NCBI RefSeq assembly: GCF_000687995.1
Contig: NZ_JIAC01000001.1
Coordinates: 2,170,001-2,234,000 of the forward strand
Origin: Selenomonas ruminantium AC2024
GTDB lineage: Bacteria; Bacillota; Negativicutes; Selenomonadales; Selenomonadaceae
Reading direction: 5' to 3'
Length of the DNA: 64,000 bases
A program made the translations under genes and the position numbers. Shown piece by piece: positions 42,041 to 51,041 of this stretch (position 1 is the stretch's first letter; the number at the start of each line of letters is the position of its first letter). The notes beneath the pieces were generated by a model that saw only the letters and a list, made by a program, of their open reading frames with translations, made no database searches and was not told where the DNA came from.

Positions 42041-42838
42041 ATGAATCTCAATATGCCACAACTTTACTACAGCAAGCTGATGCGGGCTGTGGTGGAATTC
42101 GATATGATTGCCGACGGCGACCACATTCTGCTGGGCATTTCCGGCGGCAAGGACAGCATCTTCCTCGCTTACGCCATGGCCATCTTGAAGCAGCGGCTGC
42201 ACAAGGATTTCAAGCTATCTGCCCTCACCATCAATCCCCAGTTCAAGGACGAGCAGGGGCGCCCTGCCCTCTTTGATATCGAGCGGGCCAAGGATTTCAT
42301 GGCGAAGCTCAACATTCCCTATGAAATCATCGATGTGGACATTGCGGGCACCATTGAAACATGTCCGGACAAAAATCCCTGCTTTACCTGCGCCTTTTTC
42401 CGCCGGGGAGCTGTGAACCGCTATGCCAAAGAGCACGGTGTCAACAAGGTCGCCTATGCCCATCACCATGATGATGCCGTGGAAACCTTCCTGATGAGCC
42501 TGCTTTACTCCGGTCAGCTGCATACATTTACCCCGGTCACCTATCTGGACCGCATGGATTTGACAGTAATCCGCCCCTTGGTTTACTTCCGGGAAAAAGA
42601 ACTTATCGAAGCCATCAACATCCATGGTTTTGACCCGGTCAAAAGCCCCTGCCCCCATGACGGCAATACCTGCCGCCAGGATGTCAAGGAACTCATTGCC
42701 AAATTGGAGCCCCAAATTCCCGATGTCTACGACCACCTAGGCGCTGCCATGCGTCAAGGGGCCCTTGGTGAACTCTGGCCCGCCGCCAAAACCCGGGAAG
42801 AAATGCGCCAAACATATTTCGCCTATAAGAATAAGTAA
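42041..42838 (+). CDS. TtcA-like PP-loop tRNA-modifying ATPase
   Basis: 265 residues. The PP-loop SGGKDSIFLAYAM activates a substrate by adenylation. CFTCAFFRRGAVNRYA and CPHDGNTCRQ provide the paired Cys found in TtcA-type enzymes, which use an Fe-S cluster to make 2-thiocytidine in tRNA. HHHDDAVETFLMSLLYSGQL is the family core. It could be TtcA itself or a close relative with another sulfur target. AAGGAGC precedes the ATG. Single gene, convergent with the TPR gene across the 600-bp non-coding element. Confidence 0.88.
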   Translation: MNLNMPQLYYSKLMRAVVEFDMIADGDHILLGISGGKDSIFLAYAMAILKQRLHKDFKLSALTINPQFKDEQGRPALFDIERAKDFMAKLNIPYEIIDVDIAGTIETCPDKNPCFTCAFFRRGAVNRYAKEHGVNKVAYAHHHDDAVETFLMSLLYSGQLHTFTPVTYLDRMDLTVIRPLVYFREKELIEAINIHGFDPVKSPCPHDGNTCRQDVKELIAKLEPQIPDVYDHLGAAMRQGALGELWPAAKTREEMRQTYFAYKNK

Positions 42839-42855
42839 AGAGAACAGCGCTTGTA

Positions 42856-43457
42856 AAATTACAGTTTGTTGGGGAGTTCGTGGTAAAGGTATCCAGTTCA
42901 TACGTTGTCAAGGGGCGAACGGGGAGTAATTTTTCTGTTTTCCGCTAAACGACCCCTTCGCAAAGTAGAGCTGTCCAGTTACCTGCGCCGGGCAGGCCAA
43001 CGGCGCTGCTTTCAGCGTATTTGCTTAGTTGCTTCCTACAGGGGCCGGCCTTCACTTCGTTCAGGCAGTCGCTCCCTACAGAAAAATCACTCCCCGTCCG
43101 CCCCAAGCTACGTCCTATACTATTGCCACGAACTCGTTGCTCCCGTAGCAAGAACATCGATGTACTTGTCGCTTGTCATCGAGAAAAATACATTTAATGC
43201 AAATGCAACTTAGGGCGGAAGTGGTGATGCTTTTCGCCGTGGAACGACTGTCCGAACGCAGTGAGGACTGGCCCACAAACGGCATAAACTAAACACTGGG
43301 CTGAACATACGCGCCGCCGGTCTTGCCCGGCGCAGGTAACTAAAAAGCCCATACATTTGCTTGTGGGTCATTTAGTGCAACGGCAAAAAGTATTACCACC
43401 TCCGCCCAAACTGAGCTGTAACAAAAAATTTCAGCACGCACTGGCAAACTGTAATTT
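42856..43457. other. 600-bp non-coding element with several long inverted repeats
   Basis: Between convergent genes. Paired arms: 42856-42868 / 43445-43457 (13 bp, perfect, outermost); 42874-42892 / 43117-43135 (16 of 19); about 42913-42938 / 43078-43103 (24 of 26); 42977-42994 / 43324-43341 (18 bp, perfect); about 43211-43239 / 43381-43408 (about 26 of 29). A local hairpin CGCTG/CAGCG lies near 43003-43016. The fourth pair crosses the second, third and fifth, so they cannot all nest. No convincing reading frame. It may be a non-autonomous mobile element or a large pseudoknotted RNA. Confidence 0.75.
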
Positions 43458-43470
43458 ATCTATCACAGGC

Positions 43471-44313
43471 TTATTTCATAGCCTTGTTGATGCCGTCCAG
43501 CAGCTCTTTCAGTTCCTTGCTCTCCGTGAGTTTATAGGCAATATCGAGGAAATACTGGGCGTGTTCGTATTTCTTGTTGGCCAGCATGGTCTTGCCGTAC
43601 TGCATGGCCGTCTCGATGATTTTACTGTCCGGCCCGATGGGGAAGCCGTACTTTTCCCCGTAGGAGCGCAGAGCTCCGATGGAGGGCCGCTGGGCCTGGC
43701 CTTCCGTTTCGTCATGGATGTACTTAAGCTCCAATTCCGCCTGATAACGGCCTTCTGCATCGGCAAAACTCATGCTGAGCAGATAACAGCCTACGGCTTC
43801 ATCCCACATCTGCTTTTCCACGAAGTAATAGCCTAAATTGCGATAGCAATGGGCGATTTCCCGGCGCTTGTAGGCGATGGGGAATATGGCAATGGTCAGT
43901 TCCTTGAGCTTTTCCCAGTCCTTTTTCTGCTTGAAAACCTCCGCATGCTCAAAGGCAATGTCAGCGCTCATGGGGTTCCAGTCCATGGCAATAGCCAAAG
44001 CCTCCTGCGCTTCGTCCAGCTTGCCCTGCTCCAACAGCAACGAGCCATACATGGCGTATAAGCGGTTCAAGGGCTCTTCGATATCGGACACGGGATGGAT
44101 TTCCGGATGCTGGCTCTGGAACATCACCATTTCCATCAGCGTATTGAAGTCATAGTAATCAGCACGGCCGTCATTGTAGAGGTTCAAGGCCTCCACCGCT
44201 TCAATCTGCTGGCGCAGGATATCCACCGCTGCTTCCACATCTTTTTCCCCTGCCAGACTCAGCGCCTGACTCAGGGCATCCTCTATTTTTTTCTTTAAGG
44301 CATTTGCCTGCAT
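43471..44313 (-). CDS. tetratricopeptide-like repeat protein
   Basis: 280 residues, all helical, with TPR-like pairs such as NRLYAMYGSLLLEQGKLDEAQEALAIAMDWNP and CYRNLGYYFVEKQMWDEAVGCYLLSMSFADAEG. The end (AQYFLDIAYKLTESKELKELLD) is also TPR-like. No signal peptide, so it is cytoplasmic. Such proteins act as scaffolds; the partner is unknown. It is a single gene, with a terminator of the upstream gene just before it and the repeat-rich non-coding element just after. Confidence 0.85.
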   Translation of the reverse strand: MQANALKKKIEDALSQALSLAGEKDVEAAVDILRQQIEAVEALNLYNDGRADYYDFNTLMEMVMFQSQHPEIHPVSDIEEPLNRLYAMYGSLLLEQGKLDEAQEALAIAMDWNPMSADIAFEHAEVFKQKKDWEKLKELTIAIFPIAYKRREIAHCYRNLGYYFVEKQMWDEAVGCYLLSMSFADAEGRYQAELELKYIHDETEGQAQRPSIGALRSYGEKYGFPIGPDSKIIETAMQYGKTMLANKKYEHAQYFLDIAYKLTESKELKELLDGINKAMK

Positions 44314-44335
44314 ACTTTCTTCTCCTTTGCATTAT

Positions 44336-44366
44336 AAAAGCCCCCACGGATTCTGGGGGCTTTTTT
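44336..44366 (-). terminator. terminator after the 106-residue gene
   Basis: GCCCCCA / TGGGGGC stem with T-runs both ways (TTTT on minus, TTTTTT on plus), just past the stop at 44370. Confidence 0.82.
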
Positions 44367-44369
44367 CCA

Positions 44370-44690
44370 TCATTTTTGCCGCTTCTTCTCCCGCTCCAGA
44401 CGACGCTCATGCAGGTCTGCACATTTTTCCACAATGAGGCGCACCACCCAGGAAGGGGGTCTGGAGGCATCTTTATGGAACCACATCTCCACGGTGCGGC
44501 TGGGAGCGCCCAGGATTTTCTCGCAATCCCGCGGGGTTATCCCCCAGAGGTCGCGCATCATCTTCATGGGCTCATCGGCACAGGCTATACGGTCCAGTTC
44601 CGCCGCTTTTTTCAGTTCTTCCACATCTACGTTAAAACCAGTCTTGCGCTGGAACCAGTTGGGAATATCTTCACGGGTAACCTTAGGCAT
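44370..44690 (-). CDS. small basic putative DNA-binding protein
   Basis: 106 residues, rich in Arg/Lys at the C-terminus (HERRLEREKKRQK). The middle part LWGITPRDCEKILGAPSRTVEMWFHKDASRPPSWVVRLIVEKC reads like an HTH of the type that recognises a short operator: a helix, a turn with GAPSRT, and a second helix. It could be an antitoxin-like or transcription factor-like protein, but I recognise no named family. GGAGG precedes the ATG. It follows coaBC by 17 bases and ends at a terminator, so it closes that operon. Confidence 0.68.
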   Translation of the reverse strand: MPKVTREDIPNWFQRKTGFNVDVEELKKAAELDRIACADEPMKMMRDLWGITPRDCEKILGAPSRTVEMWFHKDASRPPSWVVRLIVEKCADLHERRLEREKKRQK

Positions 44691-44707
44691 AGCGCGCCTC
44701 CTTTGCT

Positions 44708-45904
44708 TTACATCATCTTTACTATTTTATTCAAGAGGATGCCGGCTAATTCCTGCTTGCTCATCAATGGATATTTCTCACATTCGCCGTTGCGGAAGTA
44801 AATCTGCACCCGGTTGTTGTCCACAGCAAAGCCTGCATCCTTAGCCGATACATCATTGGCCACGATAAAGTCCAAATTCTTCTTCGAGAGCTTCTTTTTG
44901 GCATATTCCTCCACATTGCAGGTTTCCGCCGCAAAGCCCACCAAAATCTGCCTGTCTTTTTGCTGACCAAGACCGTAGAGAATATCCGGATTGCGCTCTA
45001 AATGGAGCACCAGTTCATCATCGCTTTTTTTGATTTTATCCTTGGCCACCGTCTTTGGGCGATAGTCGGCCACAGCTGCCGACATGATAACCGCATCGGC
45101 TTTAGCGTAGGCTGCCTGCACGGCCGCCTGCATTTCCAATGCGGTCTGAATGCGCACGGTCTTTACGCCTGCGGGGTCAGCCAGATTACTGGGGCCGGAT
45201 ACTAAGAGCACCTCTGCCCCAAGCTTTGCGGCTTCTGCGGCAATGGCGTAACCCATCTTGCCCGTAGAGTGATTGCCTAAGTAACGCACCGGGTCCAGCG
45301 GCTCAATGGTGCCGCCGGCAGTAACGATAATCTTGCGGCCCTGCAGAGGCTGCTCTCCGCACATAAAGTCCATGACGAACTGTACGATTTGCGCCGGTTC
45401 CGGCAGACGGCCCTTGCCCTCTACACCGCAGGCCAAGTGGCCAGAGGCAGGCTCAATCATCTGCACGCCCCGGCTCTTTAGCTCCGCGATATTCTTCTGG
45501 GTCACAGGATTCTCATACATATTGGTATTCATAGCCGGCGACATGACGATGGGCGCCTTGGTGGCCAGAACTGTAGTGGTCAGCATATCATCGGCGATGC
45601 CCGCCGCCGTCTTGGCAATGATGTTTGCCGTAGCCGGGGCAATGAGCACAAGGTCAGCCAGCGTAGCCAGTGCAATATGTTCCACATTGAAGTTCGCGAC
45701 CTTAGCCCACATATCCACAGACACAGGCTGACCCGTAATCTCCCGGAAGGTCAGTTCCGTGACAAACTCCGTGGCCTCCCGCGTCATGATGACATGAATT
45801 TCTGTCCCAGCTTTGCGGAGACGGGAGGCAATCTCCACCGCCTTATAAGCGGCAATACCTCCCGTCACGCCTAATACAATTTTCTTGCCTGTTAAGCTGC
45901 TCAT
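44708..45904 (-). CDS. coaBC: bifunctional phosphopantothenoylcysteine synthetase/decarboxylase
   Basis: 398 residues. The N-terminal CoaC half (VLGVTGGIAAYKAVEIASRLRKAG; SPAMNTNMYENPVTQKN; flavoprotein) decarboxylates, and the C-terminal CoaB half (VTAGGTIEPLDPVRYLGNHSTGKMGYAIA; AAVADYRP) joins Cys to phosphopantothenate in CoA synthesis. The ATG ending at 45904 is one base past the rpoZ stop; longer forms would read back into rpoZ. The gmk-rpoZ-coaBC order is a conserved Firmicute cluster. Confidence 0.97.
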   Translation of the reverse strand: MSSLTGKKIVLGVTGGIAAYKAVEIASRLRKAGTEIHVIMTREATEFVTELTFREITGQPVSVDMWAKVANFNVEHIALATLADLVLIAPATANIIAKTAAGIADDMLTTTVLATKAPIVMSPAMNTNMYENPVTQKNIAELKSRGVQMIEPASGHLACGVEGKGRLPEPAQIVQFVMDFMCGEQPLQGRKIIVTAGGTIEPLDPVRYLGNHSTGKMGYAIAAEAAKLGAEVLLVSGPSNLADPAGVKTVRIQTALEMQAAVQAAYAKADAVIMSAAVADYRPKTVAKDKIKKSDDELVLHLERNPDILYGLGQQKDRQILVGFAAETCNVEEYAKKKLSKKNLDFIVANDVSAKDAGFAVDNNRVQIYFRNGECEKYPLMSKQELAGILLNKIVKMM

Positions 45905-45905
45905 C

Positions 45906-46142
45906 TTAGAGGTCAGCCTTGGAAATCTTGTAGGCGATTTTGCCTTCGGCGATTTCTTCCAGAGCATTGGTCACGTCTTTGGTGGATTTCATTTCGATTT
46001 CCTTGAGTTCTTCGCCATCCACCAGCTGACGGGCACGCTTGGAAGCGCATACCACCAGACCATAACGGCTGTCCACGCGGGACATCAGTTTATCCGTAGA
46101 CGGGTTTACCATGCTCATTTCCGGTTTGCTCATTACTTTCAT
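45906..46142 (-). CDS. rpoZ: RNA polymerase omega subunit
   Basis: 78 residues. Omega helps fold the beta' subunit. MVNPSTDKLMSRVDSRYGLVVCASKRARQLVDG is the diagnostic N-terminal region. Its start overlaps the gmk stop by one base (TAATG), and the next gene coaBC begins right after. An ATG three codons in (ending at 46133) is an alternative. The lysine-rich C-terminal helix (AYKISKADL) fits the short form. Confidence 0.95.
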   Translation of the reverse strand: MKVMSKPEMSMVNPSTDKLMSRVDSRYGLVVCASKRARQLVDGEELKEIEMKSTKDVTNALEEIAEGKIAYKISKADL

Positions 46143-46744
46143 TACTTTGCCAACTCCTCAAAAATTTCCTGATTTTTATCCATACGGCAGTGTTCTGCAG
46201 TGCGAATCGCCATAATGCGCTGTACGGCATTTTTCACCGTATCATTGACCACCACATAGCCGTATTTTTTGCCATCTTCGATTTCCTTGCGGGCAGAACC
46301 CATGCGCTTCTGCAGGGATTCCTCCGTCTCGGAACCACGGCCGCGGATGCGGCGCTCCAGCTCTGCCAGAGACGGGGGCACAAGGAAGATAAAGAGCCCA
46401 TCGGGGCATTTTTCCATGACATTGATGGCACCCTGGGTATCGATTTCCAGCAGGATGTCCACACCTTCTGCCAGTCGTTCCTCGATTTTGCCCAGCGGCG
46501 TGCCGTAGTAATTGCCATAGACATTGGCATATTCCAAAAAGCCGCCTTCGGCAATCTTCTTTTCAAAATCGGCCTTGTCCATGAAGTAGTAGTTCTTGCC
46601 GTCCACTTCTCCAGCCCGCGGCTGACGGGTCGTAGCGGAAATGGAATACGCAAGGTCCTGGGCCTGGGACAAAAGTTCACTGCATACCGTGCCCTTGCCT
46701 GTTCCCGAAGGACCGGAAACGACAATCAATAATCCTTTACTCAT
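46142..46744 (-). CDS. gmk: guanylate kinase
   Basis: 200 residues. It converts GMP to GDP using ATP. The P-loop VVSGPSGTGKGTVCSELL, the GMP-binding TTRQPRAGEVDGKNYYF and EIDTQGAINVMEKCPDGLFIFLVPPS are all present. It abuts remA (stop at 46745) and overlaps rpoZ by a base, so the three are coupled. No oddities. Confidence 0.97.
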   Translation of the reverse strand: MSKGLLIVVSGPSGTGKGTVCSELLSQAQDLAYSISATTRQPRAGEVDGKNYYFMDKADFEKKIAEGGFLEYANVYGNYYGTPLGKIEERLAEGVDILLEIDTQGAINVMEKCPDGLFIFLVPPSLAELERRIRGRGSETEESLQKRMGSARKEIEDGKKYGYVVVNDTVKNAVQRIMAIRTAEHCRMDKNQEIFEELAK

Positions 46745-47029
46745 TTATTCCTCGTCTTCTTTCTCTTTCTCCGTCTTTACATCATCATCGTCATCCTCTA
46801 CGCGATGAGCTACCGTTTCCGGCTGCACCGCCGATAAGATGACATGGTCGCTGTCCATAATGATAACTGCACGGGTTCTGCGTCCATAAGTCGCATCAAT
46901 CAGCCGTTCCCCATCCCTGGCTTCCTGGATAATGCGCTTAATAGGCGCAGATTCCGGGCTCACAATGGCCACAATCCGATTGGCCGATACAATATTACCA
47001 AAGCCGATATTGATGAGTTTAATATCCAT
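46745..47029 (-). CDS. remA: RemA/DUF370-family regulator
   Basis: 94 residues. The core ([59 protein letters not shown], read in segments) matches RemA, a DNA-binding activator of matrix genes in Bacillus that forms ring-shaped oligomers. The C-terminal tail is very acidic ([16 protein letters not shown]), unlike the short Bacillus form. It lies between yicC and gmk, the usual position in Firmicutes. Confidence 0.92.
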   Translation of the reverse strand: MDIKLINIGFGNIVSANRIVAIVSPESAPIKRIIQEARDGERLIDATYGRRTRAVIIMDSDHVILSAVQPETVAHRVEDDDDDVKTEKEKEDEE

Positions 47030-47042
47030 CAGTATCTCCCCT

Positions 47043-47918
47043 TTACTCGATATTTTGCACCTGCTCGCGAATCTTTTCGATTTCGCTCTTCATATCCACC
47101 ACCAGCTGGGCCGCTTCGGTACTATTGGCCTTGGAACCAATGGTGTTCGTTTCCCTGTTAAATTCCTGAATGAGGAAGTCCAGCTTCCGGCCTACCGGCT
47201 CATCTGCCGCCATAATCTGACGGAACTGGCCGATATGGCTCTCAAGCCGCACCACTTCTTCCGTATAATTCACACGGTCGGCAAAGAGTGCGGTTTCCTG
47301 AATAATCCGCGTCTCATCAAAGTCCTTGCCAGCCAGCGCTTCTTCGAGCACTTCCTGCAAATGTTTGCGCCGTTCTTCCACAATGGCCGGCGAGAGCTTA
47401 ATCACCTGCTGGCGCATTTCCTCAAGTTTGTCCAGGCGCTTTGCAAAGTCCTCTGCGATATGCGCTCCTTCCCGCTGACGCATGGTGTCAAAGGCCGCGA
47501 GCGCCTGCGCCATAGCCTCCGTTAGCACCGGCTGCAGACCTTCAAAATCTGCCGTTTGCTCCACCTGCAGCACATCGGGAAAACCCGCAAACATCGCCGC
47601 GCTGTCAGGCCGAGGCAGATGCAGGGTATCGCTGAGCTCATTTAAGGCCGACTGATAGGCCAAAGCCAGCTCCTTATCCACACGGATGCTGCTTTTGGCT
47701 TCCCGCTTGTCCTGATAATTGATGAAAATATCCACTTTGCCACGGGCTGCAGTCTTGCGGATAAGCTGGCGTAAACTTTCTTCCCACTCCCCAAACTGCC
47801 GGGGCATATGGAAATTCAGTTCCAAGAACCGCTGGTTGACGGCTTTTAACTCCACCGTCACCTTGTAATCGTCATTCTCCACCGTTGCGGCACCGAAGCC
47901 GGTCATACTCTTCAGCAT
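47043..47918 (-). CDS. yicC: YicC-family endoribonuclease
   Basis: 291 residues from the ATG ending at 47918 ([16 protein letters not shown], the family start). YicC-like proteins are stress-linked endoribonucleases in E. coli and Firmicutes, often next to gmk. The C-terminal DUF1732-like part has [21 protein letters not shown]. The start overlaps the dapF stop by 7 bases; a GTG two codons earlier is less likely. First of yicC-remA-gmk-rpoZ-coaBC after dapF. Confidence 0.93.
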   Translation of the reverse strand: MLKSMTGFGAATVENDDYKVTVELKAVNQRFLELNFHMPRQFGEWEESLRQLIRKTAARGKVDIFINYQDKREAKSSIRVDKELALAYQSALNELSDTLHLPRPDSAAMFAGFPDVLQVEQTADFEGLQPVLTEAMAQALAAFDTMRQREGAHIAEDFAKRLDKLEEMRQQVIKLSPAIVEERRKHLQEVLEEALAGKDFDETRIIQETALFADRVNYTEEVVRLESHIGQFRQIMAADEPVGRKLDFLIQEFNRETNTIGSKANSTEAAQLVVDMKSEIEKIREQVQNIE

Positions 47919-48772
47919 ACACACGCCTCACAATCTGCCAGCTCGCCGCTGAACACCAGTTCAGCCGGGCCAGTCATAAACACATGGTTATCATTCGCCC
48001 AATGAATCGAAAGTTTGCCGCCGTCCAGTTCAACTTCCGTAGCAGCCTCTCTGTCCAGTTTGCCGTTCAATATGCCAGCCACCACCGTCGCACAGGAGCC
48101 CGTACCGCAGGCCAGCGTCACCGCAGCCCCACGCTCCCAGACGCGCATGCGTACATGCTGGCAGTCCTTGACCTCCACAAACTCCGTATTGGTCTTTTTC
48201 GGAAACAACTCATGGGTCTCAAACTTGTGGCCCAGTTCATAGATGGGGAAATTCTCCGCATCATCCACAAAGATGACACAGTGCGGATTGCCCATGGATA
48301 CAGCTGTGAAGTGATATTCCTGACCGTCAACAGACATTGACTTGTCAATAACCTTTGACCCGTCAAAGCCGACAACAGGTATTTCCTCACCCAAAAGATG
48401 CGGCTCACCCATATCCACTTTGATGCCCTTGACCTGGCCGCCTTCGAGCACAATCTCCGGCACTAGAATCCCGGCGCCCGTTTCCACGGTAAAACGCGTT
48501 TCCTTCGTCAGGCCGAAGTCATAGAGATAACGAGCAAAGCAGCGAATGCCGTTGCCACACATCTCCGCCTCGCTGCCATCGGTGTTGAAAATCCGCATGC
48601 GGAAATCCGCTTGCGCAGAAGGCAGTACCACGAGAATCCCATCTGCCCCGACGCCATAATGACGGTCACAGACCTTCCGGGCTACCGATGCATAATCCTC
48701 TATATCATCCTGCAGGCAGTCGAACAAAACAAAATCATTGCCACAACCTTGCCACTTCGTAAATTTCTTCAT
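47912..48772 (-). CDS. dapF: diaminopimelate epimerase
   Basis: 286 residues. It interconverts LL- and meso-diaminopimelate for lysine and peptidoglycan. Both active-site Cys are present: GSEAEMCGNGIRCFARY and ACGTGSCATVVAG. The ATG ending at 48772 is chosen; a TTG directly upstream is possible. An oddity: two TGACNNGTCA repeats at 48338-48365 encode GFDGSKVIDKSMSVDG, a segment that appears longer than in typical enzymes and may be an insertion. It is the first gene of the run to coaBC, with a clear promoter. Confidence 0.95.
   Translation of the reverse strand: MKKFTKWQGCGNDFVLFDCLQDDIEDYASVARKVCDRHYGVGADGILVVLPSAQADFRMRIFNTDGSEAEMCGNGIRCFARYLYDFGLTKETRFTVETGAGILVPEIVLEGGQVKGIKVDMGEPHLLGEEIPVVGFDGSKVIDKSMSVDGQEYHFTAVSMGNPHCVIFVDDAENFPIYELGHKFETHELFPKKTNTEFVEVKDCQHVRMRVWERGAAVTLACGTGSCATVVAGILNGKLDREAATEVELDGGKLSIHWANDNHVFMTGPAELVFSGELADCEACVC
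48337..48366. repeat. pair of TGACNNGTCA palindromes inside dapF
   Basis: TTGACTTGTCAA (48337-48348) and TTTGACCCGTCAAA (48354-48367), 18 bases apart; a partial copy (TGACCGTCA) lies at 48321-48329. Confidence 0.85.
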
Positions 48773-48819
48773 CAATAACCTGCCTCCTGTCTATTTCGAT
48801 ATCTATACTATAATACCTG

Positions 48820-48848
48820 CATTTCCGCAATTTTTCAAGGTTTTTCTC
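48820..48848 (-). promoter_or_regulatory. promoter of the dapF operon
   Basis: Minus strand: TTGAAA (48843-48848), 17 bp, TATTAT (48820-48825). Confidence 0.78.
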
Positions 48849-48893
48849 ACGATTTCACCGCAATACGAAAAACTCTCCCATTGGCAAGTCAAT

Positions 48894-48920
48894 CTGACAT
48901 GTCAAAAATTGACTTGTCAA
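48894..48920. repeat. pair of TGACNNGTCA palindromes in an intergenic region
   Basis: TGACATGTCA (48895-48904) and TGACTTGTCA (48910-48919), 15 bases apart, with a half site AAGTCAAT just before. Confidence 0.85.
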
Positions 48921-48983
48921 CTCAATATAATGTAAGCCAAAGCCTCGCGGGCGCCTTAGCATGCTAATGTAATGTACGCAAAA

Positions 48984-49062
48984 GCCCGGTGGCTGATGAT
49001 GCTTTCCCGTTGCGTTAGGCAAGCCTGCATAAGCTAAGGGAAAGTATTATCAGCCACCGGGC
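48984..49062 (-). terminator. long hairpin after typA
   Basis: 25-bp arms (48984-49008 / 49038-49062) beginning GCCCGGTGGCTGAT, two wobble positions, with an inner AGGC/GCCT hairpin in the loop. On the minus strand it is followed by TTTTG. It is longer than an ordinary terminator. Confidence 0.75.
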
Positions 49063-49095
49063 GTCTTATTATATGGATGTTAACCGAACTTAGGA

Positions 49096-50922
49096 TTAAC
49101 CTTTGCGTGCATTCTTAGCTGCACGGCCACGCACGGTACGGTCCAGAATGCTCTTGCGCAGACGGATGTGTTCCGGCGTAACTTCAACCATTTCATCATT
49201 GTTGATGTATTCGATAGCCTGTTCCAGAGAAAGGATTCTCGGCGGGGTCAGGCGGATTGCTTCGTCAGAGGAAGACGTACGCATGTTGGATACGTTCTTC
49301 TTCTTGCAGGGGTTGATGTCAATATCGTTATCGCGGGAGTTTTCACCAACGATCATACCTTCATAAACCTGTTCGCCCGGCTCAATGAACATTACGCCGC
49401 GATCCTGCAGGGAGAAGATACCATAACCAGTGGTTTCACCCTGTTCGAAAGCAACGAGGGAACCGCGCGTACGGCCCGGAATGTCACCCTTGTACGGAGC
49501 ATAGCCATGGAACACATGGTTCATGATACCATTACCCTTGGTGCTCGTCAGCAGTTCGGAACGGAAACCAATCAGGCCGCGGGCCGGAATGGTAAATTCG
49601 AGGCGCATGTAGCCAGCCGTCTCCGTCATGTTGGTGAGCTCAGCCTTACGGGTGCCGAGGCCTTCCATAACAGCGCCCATGTATTCCTGGGGTACTTCTA
49701 CCGTCAGGTTCTCGATGGGTTCGCAGAGCTGGCCGTTAATGGTCTTGTACACAACTTCCGGTTTACCCACCTGCAACTCGTAACCTTCACGGCGCATGGT
49801 TTCGATGAGGATGGACAGGTGGAGTTCACCACGGCCGGAAACCTTGAACACATCGGCAGAATCCGTTTCCTCTACCTTCATGGCCACGTTGGTCTCAATT
49901 TCCTTGAAGAGACGGTCACGGAGGTGACGGGAGGTCACGAACTGACCTTCACGGCCAGCAAAGGGGCTGGTGTTAACGCCGAAGGTCATGGACAGGGTGG
50001 GCTCGTCGATGTTAATCGTCGGCAGAGCTTCCGGATTTTCAGCGTCAGCTACGGTGTAACCGATGGATACATCGCCCAGACCAGTCAGAGCAACGATTTC
50101 GCCCATGCTGGCGGATTCGCTCTCTACACGCTGCAGGCCCTGATAGGTGAATACCTTACCGATTTTAGCCTTGGTTTCCTGGTCGCCATTGATGATGCAA
50201 ACATTCTGGTTCGGCTTAGCCGTACCACGGATGATACGGCCGATGGCCACGCGGCCAACGAAAGCATCGGATTCCAACGTGGTAATCATCATCTGCAGAG
50301 GAGCTTCCGGATCGCCATGGGGAGCCGGGATTTCCTTAACGATGGTTTCCATCAGCGGCTGGAGGTTGTCGTTGTCATCGTCCATGCTATACTTGGCAAT
50401 ACCGTCACGAGCCGTAGCATAAATAACGGGGAAGTCCAGCTGGTCATCGTCAGCATCCAGTTCCATGAAGAGTTCGAGAACTTCATCATAAACATCGTCT
50501 ACGCGCTGGTTGGGCTTATCGATTTTGTTGATAACCACGATGGGCTTCAGTTTCTGTTCCAAAGCCTTGCGCAGCACGTACTTGGTCTGAGGCATAGGGC
50601 CTTCGAAGGCATCTACCAGCAGTACCACGCCGTCAACCATGTTAAGAACACGCTCTACTTCGCCGCCGAAGTCAGCATGGCCCGGGGTGTCCACGATGTT
50701 GATTTTTACATCGTTGTACATAACGGCCGTGTTCTTGGAAAGAATCGTAATGCCGCGCTCACGCTCGATATCGCCGGAGTCCATGACACGTTCTGCAACC
50801 TGTTCGTTGGAACGGAATACATGGCTCTGCTTCAGCATGCCATCAACCAGGGTGGTTTTACCATGGTCAACGTGGGCGATAATGGCGATGTTTCTTAAAT
50901 TTTCATTGGTGGTCATACTCAT
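49096..50922 (-). CDS. typA: translational GTPase TypA/BipA
   Basis: 608 residues. TypA is a ribosome-associated GTPase needed under cold or stress. G motifs: [31 protein letters not shown] and [14 protein letters not shown]; the BipA-specific C-terminal part LMRRMR-like [15 protein letters not shown] ends it. It has a strong promoter about 85 bases upstream and a long terminator hairpin downstream, so it is a single-gene unit. Confidence 0.97.
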   Translation of the reverse strand: MSMTTNENLRNIAIIAHVDHGKTTLVDGMLKQSHVFRSNEQVAERVMDSGDIERERGITILSKNTAVMYNDVKINIVDTPGHADFGGEVERVLNMVDGVVLLVDAFEGPMPQTKYVLRKALEQKLKPIVVINKIDKPNQRVDDVYDEVLELFMELDADDDQLDFPVIYATARDGIAKYSMDDDNDNLQPLMETIVKEIPAPHGDPEAPLQMMITTLESDAFVGRVAIGRIIRGTAKPNQNVCIINGDQETKAKIGKVFTYQGLQRVESESASMGEIVALTGLGDVSIGYTVADAENPEALPTINIDEPTLSMTFGVNTSPFAGREGQFVTSRHLRDRLFKEIETNVAMKVEETDSADVFKVSGRGELHLSILIETMRREGYELQVGKPEVVYKTINGQLCEPIENLTVEVPQEYMGAVMEGLGTRKAELTNMTETAGYMRLEFTIPARGLIGFRSELLTSTKGNGIMNHVFHGYAPYKGDIPGRTRGSLVAFEQGETTGYGIFSLQDRGVMFIEPGEQVYEGMIVGENSRDNDIDINPCKKKNVSNMRTSSSDEAIRLTPPRILSLEQAIEYINNDEMVEVTPEHIRLRKSILDRTVRGRAAKNARKG

Positions 50923-51005
50923 TTTAGTGTAATCTGCCTCCTAAATTCTATAAAGCAAGGAAGGATACATAACTGTATCCCCCAAAAGCTCAACATAACG
51001 TATAA

Positions 51006-51034
51006 ATTTTATCCTATGGCCGTGCCCCTGTCAA
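51006..51034 (-). promoter_or_regulatory. strong promoter of typA
   Basis: Minus strand: TTGACA (51029-51034), 17 bp, TAAAAT (51006-51011). The leader can form a hairpin GGATACA / TGTATCC near 50963-50980. Confidence 0.87.
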
Positions 51035-51041
51035 GGTTTTT

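Noticed and set aside
49168-50898. 576-codon plus-strand frame opposite typA
   Set aside because: Same antisense effect; typA has all expected motifs.
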